Positions 54,243 through 61,859 of a stretch of 61,859 nt of DNA are shown one piece after another. Numbering within the stretch: the stretch's first letter is position 1; each line of letters begins with the position of its first letter. The notes beneath the pieces were generated by a model. The model had not been told where the DNA came from. It did not search any database and saw nothing but the letters and a program-made list of their open reading frames with translations. The translations under genes and the position numbers were made by a program. This DNA comes from Emticicia agri. Lineage in GTDB: Bacteria; Bacteroidota; Bacteroidia; Cytophagales; Spirosomataceae. Location: assembly GCF_004168285.1 (NCBI RefSeq), contig NZ_SEWF01000034.1:1-61859 (forward strand), read 5' to 3'.

Positions 54243-55190
54243 ATGCTTCGGAGATTATATATACTTATATTGTTGGTAACAGTTACCTCTTGCGACATCG
54301 CTAAGGAAGATGCAGTAGCACCGGATATCGGAGACGAGAATCCGGCTAATATTTTCTATACCTTGCAGGAGAATAACCTGACCATAGACCCCACTGCGTT
54401 TGCTGAACTAAAGGAAGCTACTTCTCTTTCGATTAGCCAATTGCCAAAAAACGGTGAGGCAAAGTTTATAGAAAATGGGTTTATTTTCTATCGTCTTACC
54501 AATAAGGCGGCTACATCAGATGCTTTCTCTGTTGAGGGTAAAACTGCAACCGGAGGAAGCATCACAGAAGAAGTAAAAATCAACTTTGTCAGCAACCCCT
54601 CAGACCTGCCTTGCTATGCAGGTGCTTTAGGCGATAATGCCAGAACCGAACCCGAAAAAGGCGTTGAAGTGAATGTAATGCTGAATGACAAAACCTGTAG
54701 TTCGATTGCAGATAACTCGTTGGTGATTGAGATTCCGCCTAAAAATGGTAAGGCTGAAGTGATGAATCAGCGGATTGTTTATACGCCTAATAAAGATTAT
54801 GTAGGCGACGATATTTTCTTTTATCGGGTGGGTATCAATACCAAAAAGAACCCTGTGGCTTCGGTTGATTTAAAAATAGCCGAATCGGCAGAGTGTACCA
54901 GTAGTATCATAGACGATATTATTAATATATTGAGCTATACGCCTAATTCTGAATTGCCATTAGACGTTTTACAAAACGACAGGCTGTGTGTCTTGTATAA
55001 AGATGCCGAGTTGAAAATTCTGACGAATCCGACTGTCGGAACACTCAGAATTGACAAAACAGTTGGCACACGCCCTGTAATTATGTATAAATTAACAGAA
55101 CCATATAAAGGTCAGCAAAGTTTTGAATATGCCTTGTATCGTTCTGAAAAGCTTTTTATTAAAGCAAAAGTAACTGTGAACTTTAATTAG
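54243..55190 (+). CDS. Lipoprotein with Ig/cadherin-like repeats
   Basis: A 315-residue outer-surface or periplasmic lipoprotein (lipobox TSC, Cys17). Three beta-sandwich-like repeats of about 90 residues contain a shared pattern (LPKNGEAKFIENGFIFYRL, PPKNGKAEVMNQRIVYTPNKDYVGDDIFFYRV, NPTVGTLRIDKTVG), resembling VCBS/cadherin-like domains. No enzyme motif. It stands alone, next to a large palindromic repeat. Confidence 0.75.
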   Translation: MLRRLYILILLVTVTSCDIAKEDAVAPDIGDENPANIFYTLQENNLTIDPTAFAELKEATSLSISQLPKNGEAKFIENGFIFYRLTNKAATSDAFSVEGKTATGGSITEEVKINFVSNPSDLPCYAGALGDNARTEPEKGVEVNVMLNDKTCSSIADNSLVIEIPPKNGKAEVMNQRIVYTPNKDYVGDDIFFYRVGINTKKNPVASVDLKIAESAECTSSIIDDIINILSYTPNSELPLDVLQNDRLCVLYKDAELKILTNPTVGTLRIDKTVGTRPVIMYKLTEPYKGQQSFEYALYRSEKLFIKAKVTVNFN

Positions 55191-55194
55191 GGAT

Positions 55195-55341
55195 TTGTCT
55201 GAACTTTGATTTACCTGATTCATGTGATTTAAATGATTTTTATAAATTTCAGAATTTCATTATTAAAATCATTGATTTATAATGTTGGTGTATTAATAAT
55301 CAGTGTAATCACATGAATCAGGTAAATCAAAGTTCAGACAA
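55195..55341. repeat. Perfect 35-bp inverted repeat, TTGTCTGAAC type
   Basis: Arms 55195-55229 and 55307-55341 are exact reverse complements with a 77-base spacer that itself holds a second inner inverted repeat (AATGATTTT / AAAATCATT). The full 147-base unit would fold into one long hairpin. Elements starting TGTCTGAAC and ending GTTCAGACA are, from memory, a recurrent intergenic family in Bacteroidota. Confidence 0.85.
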
Positions 55342-55415
55342 TTAGTCACTCAATTTTACCGCCCAGGCGGCCACAAAAATAAATTTATTATTAGCCTCGA
55401 TTTTTACCAGCTTTT

Positions 55416-55964
55416 GTGCAAACAAAAAGTGACCTTGAACTCTTAGAAGGGTGCTTAAGAAGAGATTCTAAAGCACAAGCGGCTCTTTACCATCAGTATA
55501 AGGGTCGCTTTTTCGGTATTTGCCGAAGGTACGCACAAAGTAAAGAAGATGCCGAAGACATCTTTCAGGACGCTTTCGTAAAGATTTTCCTTAACCTTAA
55601 AGAGTTGCGTAGCGCCGACCAGCTAAGTGCCTGGATTCGTCGTGTGGTGGTTAATGTATGTATTGACTACTACCATAAACGCGTCAATTTTGTGGACATA
55701 AGCGAAATACCCGAAGCTATGCCGACAGACTGGCAGAGTGAGTCGGTGATTTCACAGATGAGTAATCAGGAATTATTGAGTGCGGTGAACGAGTTGCCCG
55801 ACGGCGCTCGTATGGTATTTAACCTATATGTGATTGATGGTTACAGCCATCAGGAAATAGCCGAGATGATGAAGATTTCAGAAGGCACTTCTAAATCTCA
55901 ACTATTCTTTGCGAAGAAAGTACTTAAAAAAAAATTACAGACCATTGGGGTAGCCATTGATTAG
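55416..55964 (+). CDS. ECF-type RNA polymerase sigma factor
   Basis: A 182-residue sigma-70 family protein of extracytoplasmic function type. Region 2 is AALYHQYKGRFFGICRRYAQ and EDAEDIFQDAFVKIF; region 4 is ELPDGARMVFNLYVIDGYSHQEIAEMM with a helix-turn-helix. It is followed after 11 bases by a probable membrane-anchored partner, the usual sigma/anti-sigma arrangement in this phylum. Confidence 0.92.
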   Translation: MQTKSDLELLEGCLRRDSKAQAALYHQYKGRFFGICRRYAQSKEDAEDIFQDAFVKIFLNLKELRSADQLSAWIRRVVVNVCIDYYHKRVNFVDISEIPEAMPTDWQSESVISQMSNQELLSAVNELPDGARMVFNLYVIDGYSHQEIAEMMKISEGTSKSQLFFAKKVLKKKLQTIGVAID

Positions 55965-55975
55965 CTTGTTAAAAG

Positions 55976-57517
55976 ATGGAAAATTTTGATGAAAACTTAG
56001 AAAATGAGTATCGGAAGCGTTTCGAGAATTTTGACGAAATGCCTGACGATATGTTATGGGAAAAGATACAGGCACGCATAAAACCTGAAAAGGAACGACC
56101 ATTTGTTGTATGGTGGAACAATATGCGTAGCCCGGCCATGCGTGGCCCGATAGGTATTGCGGCAAGTGTATTGATAGGCTTGCTGATAGGTGTTTATTTC
56201 TTTGTAAAAACAGACAATACCCAACCATTAGGTGATTTGCCTGAGAAATCAGATACGAGTGCATCGCAACCCAAAAATCCGGACGTAACCCAAAAGGTAA
56301 ATCCTGCTGAGTCGGAGACAAAATCGACTGATAAAATAGGTAATAGTATTGCTAACGAATCGCACTCGTTGGCATCAACAAAAACCAGTAAAGACAAAAC
56401 GGCTATTGATGAATCTAATCAGGCTCTGAAAAACAAACAATTGCCAACCGTGAGTAAAGAAAATAACGATGCAATAGCACAGACACCTGTTGAGAAGAAG
56501 ACTGCAAACACAGAAGAAAACAAACCGGAAGTTATAGTTAATCCGATTACAGCTAAACCTGAAACTATGCCATCAGTTATAGCAGAGTCTAACCAAATTG
56601 AAGAAGAAAAAGCAGTACTGGCACAAAACACTGAAAAGAAAGTAAACAAAGACGCAACAACCGTAGCGGAAGAAAAGGCTGGTGAAACCAAAGTTGCCTT
56701 GAGTACTAAGTTAGAGAATGCAATGCCAAATGGTGCAATTGTAAAGAATGAGCCTTCTGAAGTTTTTGGCGTGAAAGATACTTTGTTTCAAAATATGCAG
56801 ATTAACTCACTAAACAGAAAAGAAGCGCAACAACTGGCTGTAACCGGAAAGAAGCCTGAAGCACCTGAATTGCCGGAAGCAGAAATGCCGATGGTTGAAG
56901 AGGAAAGACGCAGACTGGTATTTATACCACCATCAGAGATATTTGCCAATGTTACTTCTACCCTGAGCTATTATATGTTTTCGCCTAATAAGGGCGACAA
57001 GATAATGGTAAATAATTTTAGTAGTTCTTCGCAACGTTTAGGGTTCGCCGCCCAGTTAGGTTTTGTTTATCCGATTGCCAGAAAGATGGATTTACGCACA
57101 GGACTCAGTTATTTTCAGGGCAAATCACGTATCAGCTATGGTGTAACTGATGATTCGCAGAAAAGTATAACGGTGCTAAATAATAACTCGATTCAGATTA
57201 ATCCTGGTAAATCGACAAAAGACGAAAACAGAAACTGGCAATATCTTGAATTACAAAGCGATGTGCTGTATGAAGTAAAGAAAATGCAGGCGTTATCGTT
57301 AGGAATGAAGTTCGGAGTACAGACTTCTGCTGTTAATAAACCGTTGTTGCAGGCCCGCTTAGGATACAGAGTAAGCAAGGCCATTGCCGACCATTGGGCG
57401 CTGTGGTTAGAGCCAACTGTATCTGTATCTTTATCTTCTCATCAGGCTTTAGAAAATCTGTTCATGTATCGTACTACAGGTTTTGGCTTGAATATGGGCG
57501 TGAGTTTGTTAAGATAA
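55976..57517 (+). CDS. Membrane-anchored protein with N-terminal anti-sigma-like part and C-terminal beta barrel
   Basis: 513 residues. A cytoplasmic N-terminal stretch (1-55) contains DEMPDDMLWEKIQARI, a pattern seen in Bacteroidota proteins paired with ECF sigma factors. One membrane segment follows (about 61-81, GIAASVLIGLLIGVYFFV). A long disordered Lys/Glu/Thr/Asn-rich linker (85-310) leads to a C-terminal half with porin-like strands (LGFAAQLGFVYPIARKMDLRTGLSY ... TGFGLNMGVSLLR). It may sense the envelope and control the sigma factor next to it; this is inferred from the gene pair. Confidence 0.75.
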   Translation: MENFDENLENEYRKRFENFDEMPDDMLWEKIQARIKPEKERPFVVWWNNMRSPAMRGPIGIAASVLIGLLIGVYFFVKTDNTQPLGDLPEKSDTSASQPKNPDVTQKVNPAESETKSTDKIGNSIANESHSLASTKTSKDKTAIDESNQALKNKQLPTVSKENNDAIAQTPVEKKTANTEENKPEVIVNPITAKPETMPSVIAESNQIEEEKAVLAQNTEKKVNKDATTVAEEKAGETKVALSTKLENAMPNGAIVKNEPSEVFGVKDTLFQNMQINSLNRKEAQQLAVTGKKPEAPELPEAEMPMVEEERRRLVFIPPSEIFANVTSTLSYYMFSPNKGDKIMVNNFSSSSQRLGFAAQLGFVYPIARKMDLRTGLSYFQGKSRISYGVTDDSQKSITVLNNNSIQINPGKSTKDENRNWQYLELQSDVLYEVKKMQALSLGMKFGVQTSAVNKPLLQARLGYRVSKAIADHWALWLEPTVSVSLSSHQALENLFMYRTTGFGLNMGVSLLR

Positions 57518-57644
57518 ATTCAGAGTAACTATTTCGTTAGACAACTGGCAGCGATTGAACTTTCGCTGAAGGGGATTGCTATTTGTAAACTTTCTGTGCT
57601 AAAATGAATTTTCTTCTCATCTGCTTTAAAAAACGCTCAAACTC

Positions 57645-59179
57645 ATGAAAAAAATCATCTATTGTTGTGTACTGATTAGTCTATATATGAACCTACAGGC
57701 TCAGAATGTAACCATTACACCCGATGGTATTACGCCTGTTAGCACCCATCCACGCATAAGTTACGATGCTATTTTAGCTTTGCCTTCTCCACAGGAAGGT
57801 GATTTGGCCTACGACACCACTTTTAAATGTTTACGTATTTATACCGACGGCAAATGGCTATGCAGTTACCAGGACCCTGTTAATTATACACCCAACATAA
57901 TGCCTCTTATATCAGTAAAAGGGGTGGTTTTCCAAACCTCACCAGCCATCGCAACAGACGCCAGCGGTAATGTATATATCATAGGGCATTATTCGGGTAG
58001 CATTACACTTGGTGCAAATACTTTAACGCCTCGGGCAGTAATGATATATTTATAGCTAAGTATAACAAAAGTGGTGTGGTACAATGGGCTCAGTCGGCAG
58101 GTGGAACAGCAAGTGAGCTTGGCACTGATATAGCAGTAGATGCCGCTGGCAATGTATATATTACAGGTGGATTTTCTGGTACAGCCTCATTCGGGTCAGA
58201 AAGTGTTATTGCCAATGGAAGTAATATGGATATTTTTGTGGCCAAATATAGCAATGCTGGTGTTGTACAGTGGGCAAAGTCGGCAAGTGGGACGGGTAAT
58301 GATGTAGGTGCAAGTATAGTAGTTGATGCCAGTAGCAATGCGTATATTACAGGTAATTATGCCAGTATTATTATGTTTGGCGATCACTTAGTCAGTTCAC
58401 AGTCGTCGAGTGCTGATATTTTTGTAGCCAAGTGCAATAGTAGTGGTGAGTTTCTGTGGGTACAATCGGCAGGTGGTGCAGGGAATGACTCCGGCTCAGG
58501 CATTGGTATTGATGGTAGCGGAAATATTTATCTGATCGGGAGTTATACAGGTACTGCTACATTCGGAAATACACAGACCACCTCTAATGGAAACTTAGAT
58601 ATTTTTGTTGCCAAGTATGATAACAGCGGTGAATTTAAGTGGGTAAAATCAGCAGGGGCAGCCGATTATGATACAGGGCAGAGCCTGGCTGTTGAAAGCA
58701 ATGGGAATGTTTATGTAACAGGTAGTTATTTCGGTACTATCACCTTTGGAAGCCAATCTGTTAGCTCACAAGGCTCAAGAGACCTGTTTGTAACTAAATA
58801 TGATAGCAATGGAAGTGCTTTATGGGCAAAAACGGCAGGAGGAACATTTCTTGAAGGAGGCTTAGGTATTGCTGTTGACGCAGGAGGGGTTTAGATTAAA
58901 GGACATTATTCAAGCACGGTATCATTCGGCCTAAAAACAATCAATTCAAACGGAAGTCAATATGATATTCTAATAGTTAAATATAATAAAGCTAATGGTA
59001 ATTTTATATGGGTGCAAGCAGCAGGTGGCTCAGACCGTGATGAGGGAAACAATATTGCAGTTGACGGAAACGGTAATGTGTATGCCGTTGGTACTTATAC
59101 AGGCACTGCCCAGTTTGGCAAAGTAACCAAAACTTCTCAGGGACCTTCCGATGTTTTTGTGGTTCGGATTGATAAATAA
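57645..59179 (+). pseudogene. Decayed SBBP-repeat protein gene
   Basis: A gene of about 511 codons broken twice. The N-terminal part (signal peptide and the head ISYDAILALPSPQEG) reads from 57645 but runs into a stop at 58055. The same protein continues in a different frame from about 58034 (GSNDIFIAKYN), consistent with loss of one base near 58031. A second defect is an in-frame TAG at 58892-58894, where the family pattern (GGVYIKG) predicts Tyr. After it the frame is open to 59179 with normal SBBP repeats. It is a paralogue of the gene at 5784. Confidence 0.8.
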
Positions 59180-59538
59180 TAAATCCCTTTTTCGTAAACT
59201 TCCTGAATCCGGTTGTAACTTTTTTGCGTAGGAGAAAGAACTAATGGGTTTTAATCGGCTCTTTTATGACTAAAAACCAGATGCCATTATTTGCTTCGGT
59301 TTTATCGCTTATATGGCCCTTATAGTCAAAAATAAAGAGCCACTCAATGAATAGCTCTTATCCCAAAACAACTTTTTGCTGTTGACTAAAACCTTAAGTT
59401 AGCCGATTTGCCAATGTTGTCAAAAGTTTATAGAGTAATTTTATTAAATGGTATGAGATGTAAAGAAGCAGACGTAAAGCCTGTTTCTTTATACTTGTTT
59501 GCTTTAAAGAGATTTATAAAAACATATTTTAGGACGAG
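59180..59538. other. AT-rich gap before the nuclease cassette
   Basis: No gene is recognised. AAGAGC/GCTCTT (59335-59358) can form a small hairpin. A short plus-strand frame at 59408-59701 overlaps the real minus-strand gene and shows no coding character. Confidence 0.4.
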
Positions 59539-59931
59539 TCACTTACTTTGCATCATCAGAGAGTTAAGTACAGCTGCTGTCTCAGATTTATTTAGTATTT
59601 CTTTAAGGTTTCTTTGTAATTCTTCAAAATTGTTACACTTAATGGATTTTTCATTTGTAAAACTCCCAATAAGGACTGGGTATATTGCCACTAAGTCATG
59701 AACTAAGTAAAAAAGCATAAACTTAAAATCTTCAAATAAAGGAGCTCTAAGAAAAAATTCAAATCGTAAAGCACTACCTGTTGGCCAATGACTGTGGTTA
59801 ATAGTTTTTTTATCAATAAAATAAGTTAAAACCCCATTAGTATTTTGTTCTAACAAGTCACCCTGTATTTTTATCAAATTGAAAGGGCTGTCAAAATTGT
59901 TTGTATCTATTTTAGGCCAAAAACTTTCCAT
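59539..59931 (-). CDS. Hypothetical protein in tandem with the EEP nuclease
   Basis: 130 residues, AT-rich, not recognised. It has aromatic-rich central helices (FEFFLRAPLFEDFKFMLFYLVHDLVAIYPVLIGSF) and a charged C-terminal helix (NFEELQRNLKEILNK). It starts four bases after the stop of the nuclease gene on the same strand, so the two should be co-transcribed. Being next to an IS630 element and richer in A/T than the neighbourhood suggests acquisition. Role in immunity, modification or partner binding cannot be decided. Confidence 0.6.
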   Translation of the reverse strand: MESFWPKIDTNNFDSPFNLIKIQGDLLEQNTNGVLTYFIDKKTINHSHWPTGSALRFEFFLRAPLFEDFKFMLFYLVHDLVAIYPVLIGSFTNEKSIKCNNFEELQRNLKEILNKSETAAVLNSLMMQSK

Positions 59932-59935
59932 ATTT

Positions 59936-60754
59936 TTAAAATTTATCTGTTTTTAATTCAAGTTTTATTGGTAAATGGTCTGAAAAAGTATTGTCGATTA
60001 TTTTATCTGCTCTAATTAAATCTTGTTTTCCTGTATTAGTTATTATTTCTAAGCCTTTTAAAGGTACAAAATCAATTATATCAGGACTTAATAAAACTTG
60101 ATCGAAAATATTCCAATCTAATTGTAAATGTTCAGAACTACTGTATAAATACGTTCCTGGTACTTTCCCAATACTTTGATCTCCAAAAAAATTCCACATA
60201 GGGTTATAAAAAAAATTATACTCATTTCCTTGTACGCGCCTCTTTATCCTTTTAGCAATATTTCTATCTTGTGTTGAATGAAAAGCGGTAGTCGAAATTA
60301 ATCCGCTTTCATATGGGTTCATATTAAAATCACCAATAATTACTGTTCTTGAAATATTTGTCTCCACCTGTGCTCTATTTATTGCATTTCTGAATATTGA
60401 TGCTTCTATTAATTGAGAATCATCATGCCAATTATTTTTGCTTGGTAAATGGGTAGAAGCTAAAATAAATGGCGAATAAAATGGGTGGTCAATAACCCTT
60501 ATTGCCCATCTTTTAGATTCACTATGTAGTTTGAAAAATTTTAAGTTATATTTTGTGAAATGTTTCAACTTTATTGCGCCAATTGAGGGCATTAATTTGA
60601 ATATAGTAGTCCCAGTATTAATATAATTTAGAAAGAAGAAATCATCTATTTCATATTCACAAAAAAGTAAAATATCAAAATCATTATGAACAATTAGTTC
60701 TTTAATTTCTTTTGATAAATCTTTCTTATTTAGATTCCAGAATAGAATTTTCAT
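59936..60754 (-). CDS. Endonuclease/exonuclease/phosphatase (EEP) family protein
   Basis: 272 residues, cytoplasmic (no signal peptide). All EEP core motifs are seen: WNLNKKD (Asn), CEYE (metal Glu), ASTHLPSK (His), IGDFNMNP (Asp/Asn) and the terminal FSDHLPI (Asp-His pair). The substrate may be nucleic acid, nucleotide-linked lipid or phosphodiester; the sequence does not decide. It is AT-rich compared with its neighbours. First gene of a two-gene unit, followed by a 130-residue unknown protein. Confidence 0.85.
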   Translation of the reverse strand: MKILFWNLNKKDLSKEIKELIVHNDFDILLFCEYEIDDFFFLNYINTGTTIFKLMPSIGAIKLKHFTKYNLKFFKLHSESKRWAIRVIDHPFYSPFILASTHLPSKNNWHDDSQLIEASIFRNAINRAQVETNISRTVIIGDFNMNPYESGLISTTAFHSTQDRNIAKRIKRRVQGNEYNFFYNPMWNFFGDQSIGKVPGTYLYSSSEHLQLDWNIFDQVLLSPDIIDFVPLKGLEIITNTGKQDLIRADKIIDNTFSDHLPIKLELKTDKF

Positions 60755-60803
60755 TTACGAATAGGAGTAATTAAGTAATGCGACAAAATTATTTTAAAAT
60801 TGT

Positions 60804-60811
60804 TAACTTTG
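60804..60811 (+). promoter_or_regulatory. TAACTTTG, probable transposase -7 element
   Basis: An exact match to TAnnTTTG that lies just inside the left terminal repeat of the IS630 element, five bases before the ATG. The leader would be nearly absent; the start could lie further down. Confidence 0.35.
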
Positions 60812-60815
60812 CTCT

Positions 60816-61247
60816 ATGCGAGCAAAACGATATATTAAATTAGAGCCAAGTGAGGTCATCACAATGGAAGAAGGGTACAAAAATGCTACCCATCATCAAT
60901 TCAAACAACGTTGTCATTGTCTATTGCTAAGTCATCAGGGGTATGATATGTATAGCCTAAAATCTATATTTCAAGTAAGCCACCCTACCATCACTAACTG
61001 GTTTGACAGTTGGGAAACGCATGGGATAGTAGGTTTACGCAATCAATTGGGTCAGGGTCGCAAACCTATTTTCAATGCAGCTGATGAATCATTGGTAAAA
61101 AGCAAAGTAAAATCAAGCCCTCAGACTCTGAAAAAAGTACGTCAAGAACTGAAAGAAGCATTACAGAAAGACTTCTCTCAAAGAACATTAGAGCGTTTTT
61201 TAAAAACACTTGTCGAGCCAGTTGGAAAAGAGCCAGAAAAAGTTTAA
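60816..61247 (+). CDS. IS630 transposase, upstream frame (DNA-binding)
   Basis: 143 residues. A helix-turn-helix domain of the IS630/homeodomain-like kind is seen (SHQGYDMYSLKSIFQVSHPTITNWFDSWETHGIVGLRNQLGQGRKP), followed by a winged-helix region with SQRTLERFLKTL. At 61196-61202 lies TTTTTTA in the zero frame (cgT TTT TTA), a canonical -1 slippery heptamer, followed by A4. Reading on in frame gives a stop at 61247; a -1 slip enters the catalytic frame. Confidence 0.82.
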   Translation: MRAKRYIKLEPSEVITMEEGYKNATHHQFKQRCHCLLLSHQGYDMYSLKSIFQVSHPTITNWFDSWETHGIVGLRNQLGQGRKPIFNAADESLVKSKVKSSPQTLKKVRQELKEALQKDFSQRTLERFLKTLVEPVGKEPEKV

Positions 61248-61837
61248 AGTCAAAGCAAAACACTTCTGAGTACGCATATAAAGAAGACTGCTTAAATGAC
61301 TTACTCGAGCTCCACCAACAAAGTCATATTGACTTATTTTATGGTGATCAGGCTGGTTTTTCGCTCAATTGTGTCGTACCTTACTGCTGGCAATTTCCAG
61401 ATGAACCCGTTTATATTCTGCCACAAAAAGGCAAGAATATCAATGTATTTGGGTTGATGAATGCTGATGGAAATGAACTTTACACTTTTGATGTAAAAGG
61501 TACTATTAATGCTGATTTTGTCATCAATTCAATAGAAATATTTATTGATAAAATTAGAAAACCAACAGTTTTAGTAATTGATAATGCCAGAATTCATCAC
61601 GCCAAAGTTTTTCAAGAAAAGTTAGAATTGTGGCAAAACAAAGGGCTCTATATTTTCTATTTGCCTGCTTACAGTCCACATCTAAACAGAATCGAAAGGC
61701 TTTGGAGGCATACTAAATATTATTGGCTTAAGCCTAGTGATTATCAAGATTTGGAAACCCTCAAAAAAGCCCTTGACAAAATTTGGTCTAAATTTGGTTT
61801 TGACTATCAAATCGACTTTTCTAAAATTAAAATTTAA
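61203..61837 (+). CDS. IS630 transposase, catalytic frame (via -1 frameshift)
   Basis: The frame is open from the slippery site at 61196-61202 to 61837; its first ATG is only at 61454. It contains the expected junction (CRASWKRARKSLKSK), the first catalytic Asp in IDLFYGDQAGFS, the second in LVIDNARIHHAK, and the Glu region in PAYSPHLNRIERLWRHTKYYW. The complete DDE triad and intact ends suggest a recently active element. Expression by frameshifting is inferred. Confidence 0.82.
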
Positions 61838-61859
61838 AATAATTTTGTCGTATTACTTA

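Larger units (their letters stand above)
60772..61859 (+). mobile_element. IS630-family insertion sequence, complete
   Basis: A 27-bp terminal inverted repeat pair (60772-60798 and 61833-61859, one mismatch) bounds the element and includes the flanking TA (60772-60773, 61858-61859), the expected target duplication. It encodes a two-frame DDE transposase. The window ends exactly at the last base of the right repeat. Confidence 0.88.

Noticed and set aside
59408-59701. 97-residue plus-strand frame
   Set aside because: It overlaps the more plausible minus-strand gene, has poor start context and no domain character.

Overview
The window reads as a Bacteroidota chromosome segment, most likely order Cytophagales (genus not resolvable by eye). 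Supporting signs are TAnnTTTG-type promoters, A-rich start contexts almost without Shine-Dalgarno sites, type IX secretion (T9SS) C-terminal sorting domains, SBBP and PD40 propeller proteins, many lipoproteins, DUF1080 and NamZ families, and a ribosomal cluster in which secY, map and infA sit between the spc and alpha blocks. The window starts inside an IS1-family element and stops exactly at the right terminal repeat of an IS630-family element, so it looks like a draft contig broken at repeated insertion sequences.

Layout. 1-870: IS1-family element with a probable -1 frameshift on A8. 886-1000: tRNA-Ala(GGC) and its terminator. 1.1-7.3 kb: HELVH-protease/propeller/barrel protein, NlpC/P60 lipoprotein, MsrB, SBBP protein. 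8.0-13.5 kb: recN, a small lipoprotein, SCO/cytochrome c lipoproteins, FG-GAP and DUF1080 secreted proteins. 13.6-15.6 kb: mnmE with a 198-codon in-frame insert carrying a DUF559 nuclease domain between palindromic repeats. 15.7-23.5 kb: large unknown protein, NUC1-type nuclease, two thioredoxin-fold envelope proteins, NamZ. 23.8-41.3 kb: ribosomal protein/secY/map/infA/rpoA cluster from rplC to rplQ, with rpsJ missing from its front and a roughly 400-nt leader. 41.6-50.2 kb: polytopic membrane proteins, two paralogous T9SS cargo proteins, a family 2 glycosyltransferase. 50.5-54.0 kb: two S74-chaperone fibre proteins. 54.2-57.5 kb: lipoprotein, ECF sigma factor and a probable anti-sigma/barrel partner. 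57.6-59.2 kb: decayed SBBP pseudogene. 59.5-60.8 kb: AT-rich two-gene cassette (EEP nuclease plus unknown). 60.8-61.86 kb: IS630-family element with a TTTTTTA slippery site.

The most notable feature is the mnmE insert. A PD-(D/E)XK-type nuclease sits inside the G domain between the G4 (NKID) and G5 (SAK) motifs. It is flanked by about 100-bp palindromic repeats that encode the same peptide pattern on both strands, and by a 10-bp near-duplication whose collapse would restore a 443-residue MnmE. It shows no intein or intron signature. This suggests an in-frame, translated, nuclease-bearing mobile element. Several other intergenic palindrome families are present (29-bp, 23-bp, 35-bp and short ACGGATT hairpins). 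The ribosomal cluster carries lineage-specific tails: an RGG-like tail on S3, a helix-hairpin-helix module on L15 and an acidic tail on L17.
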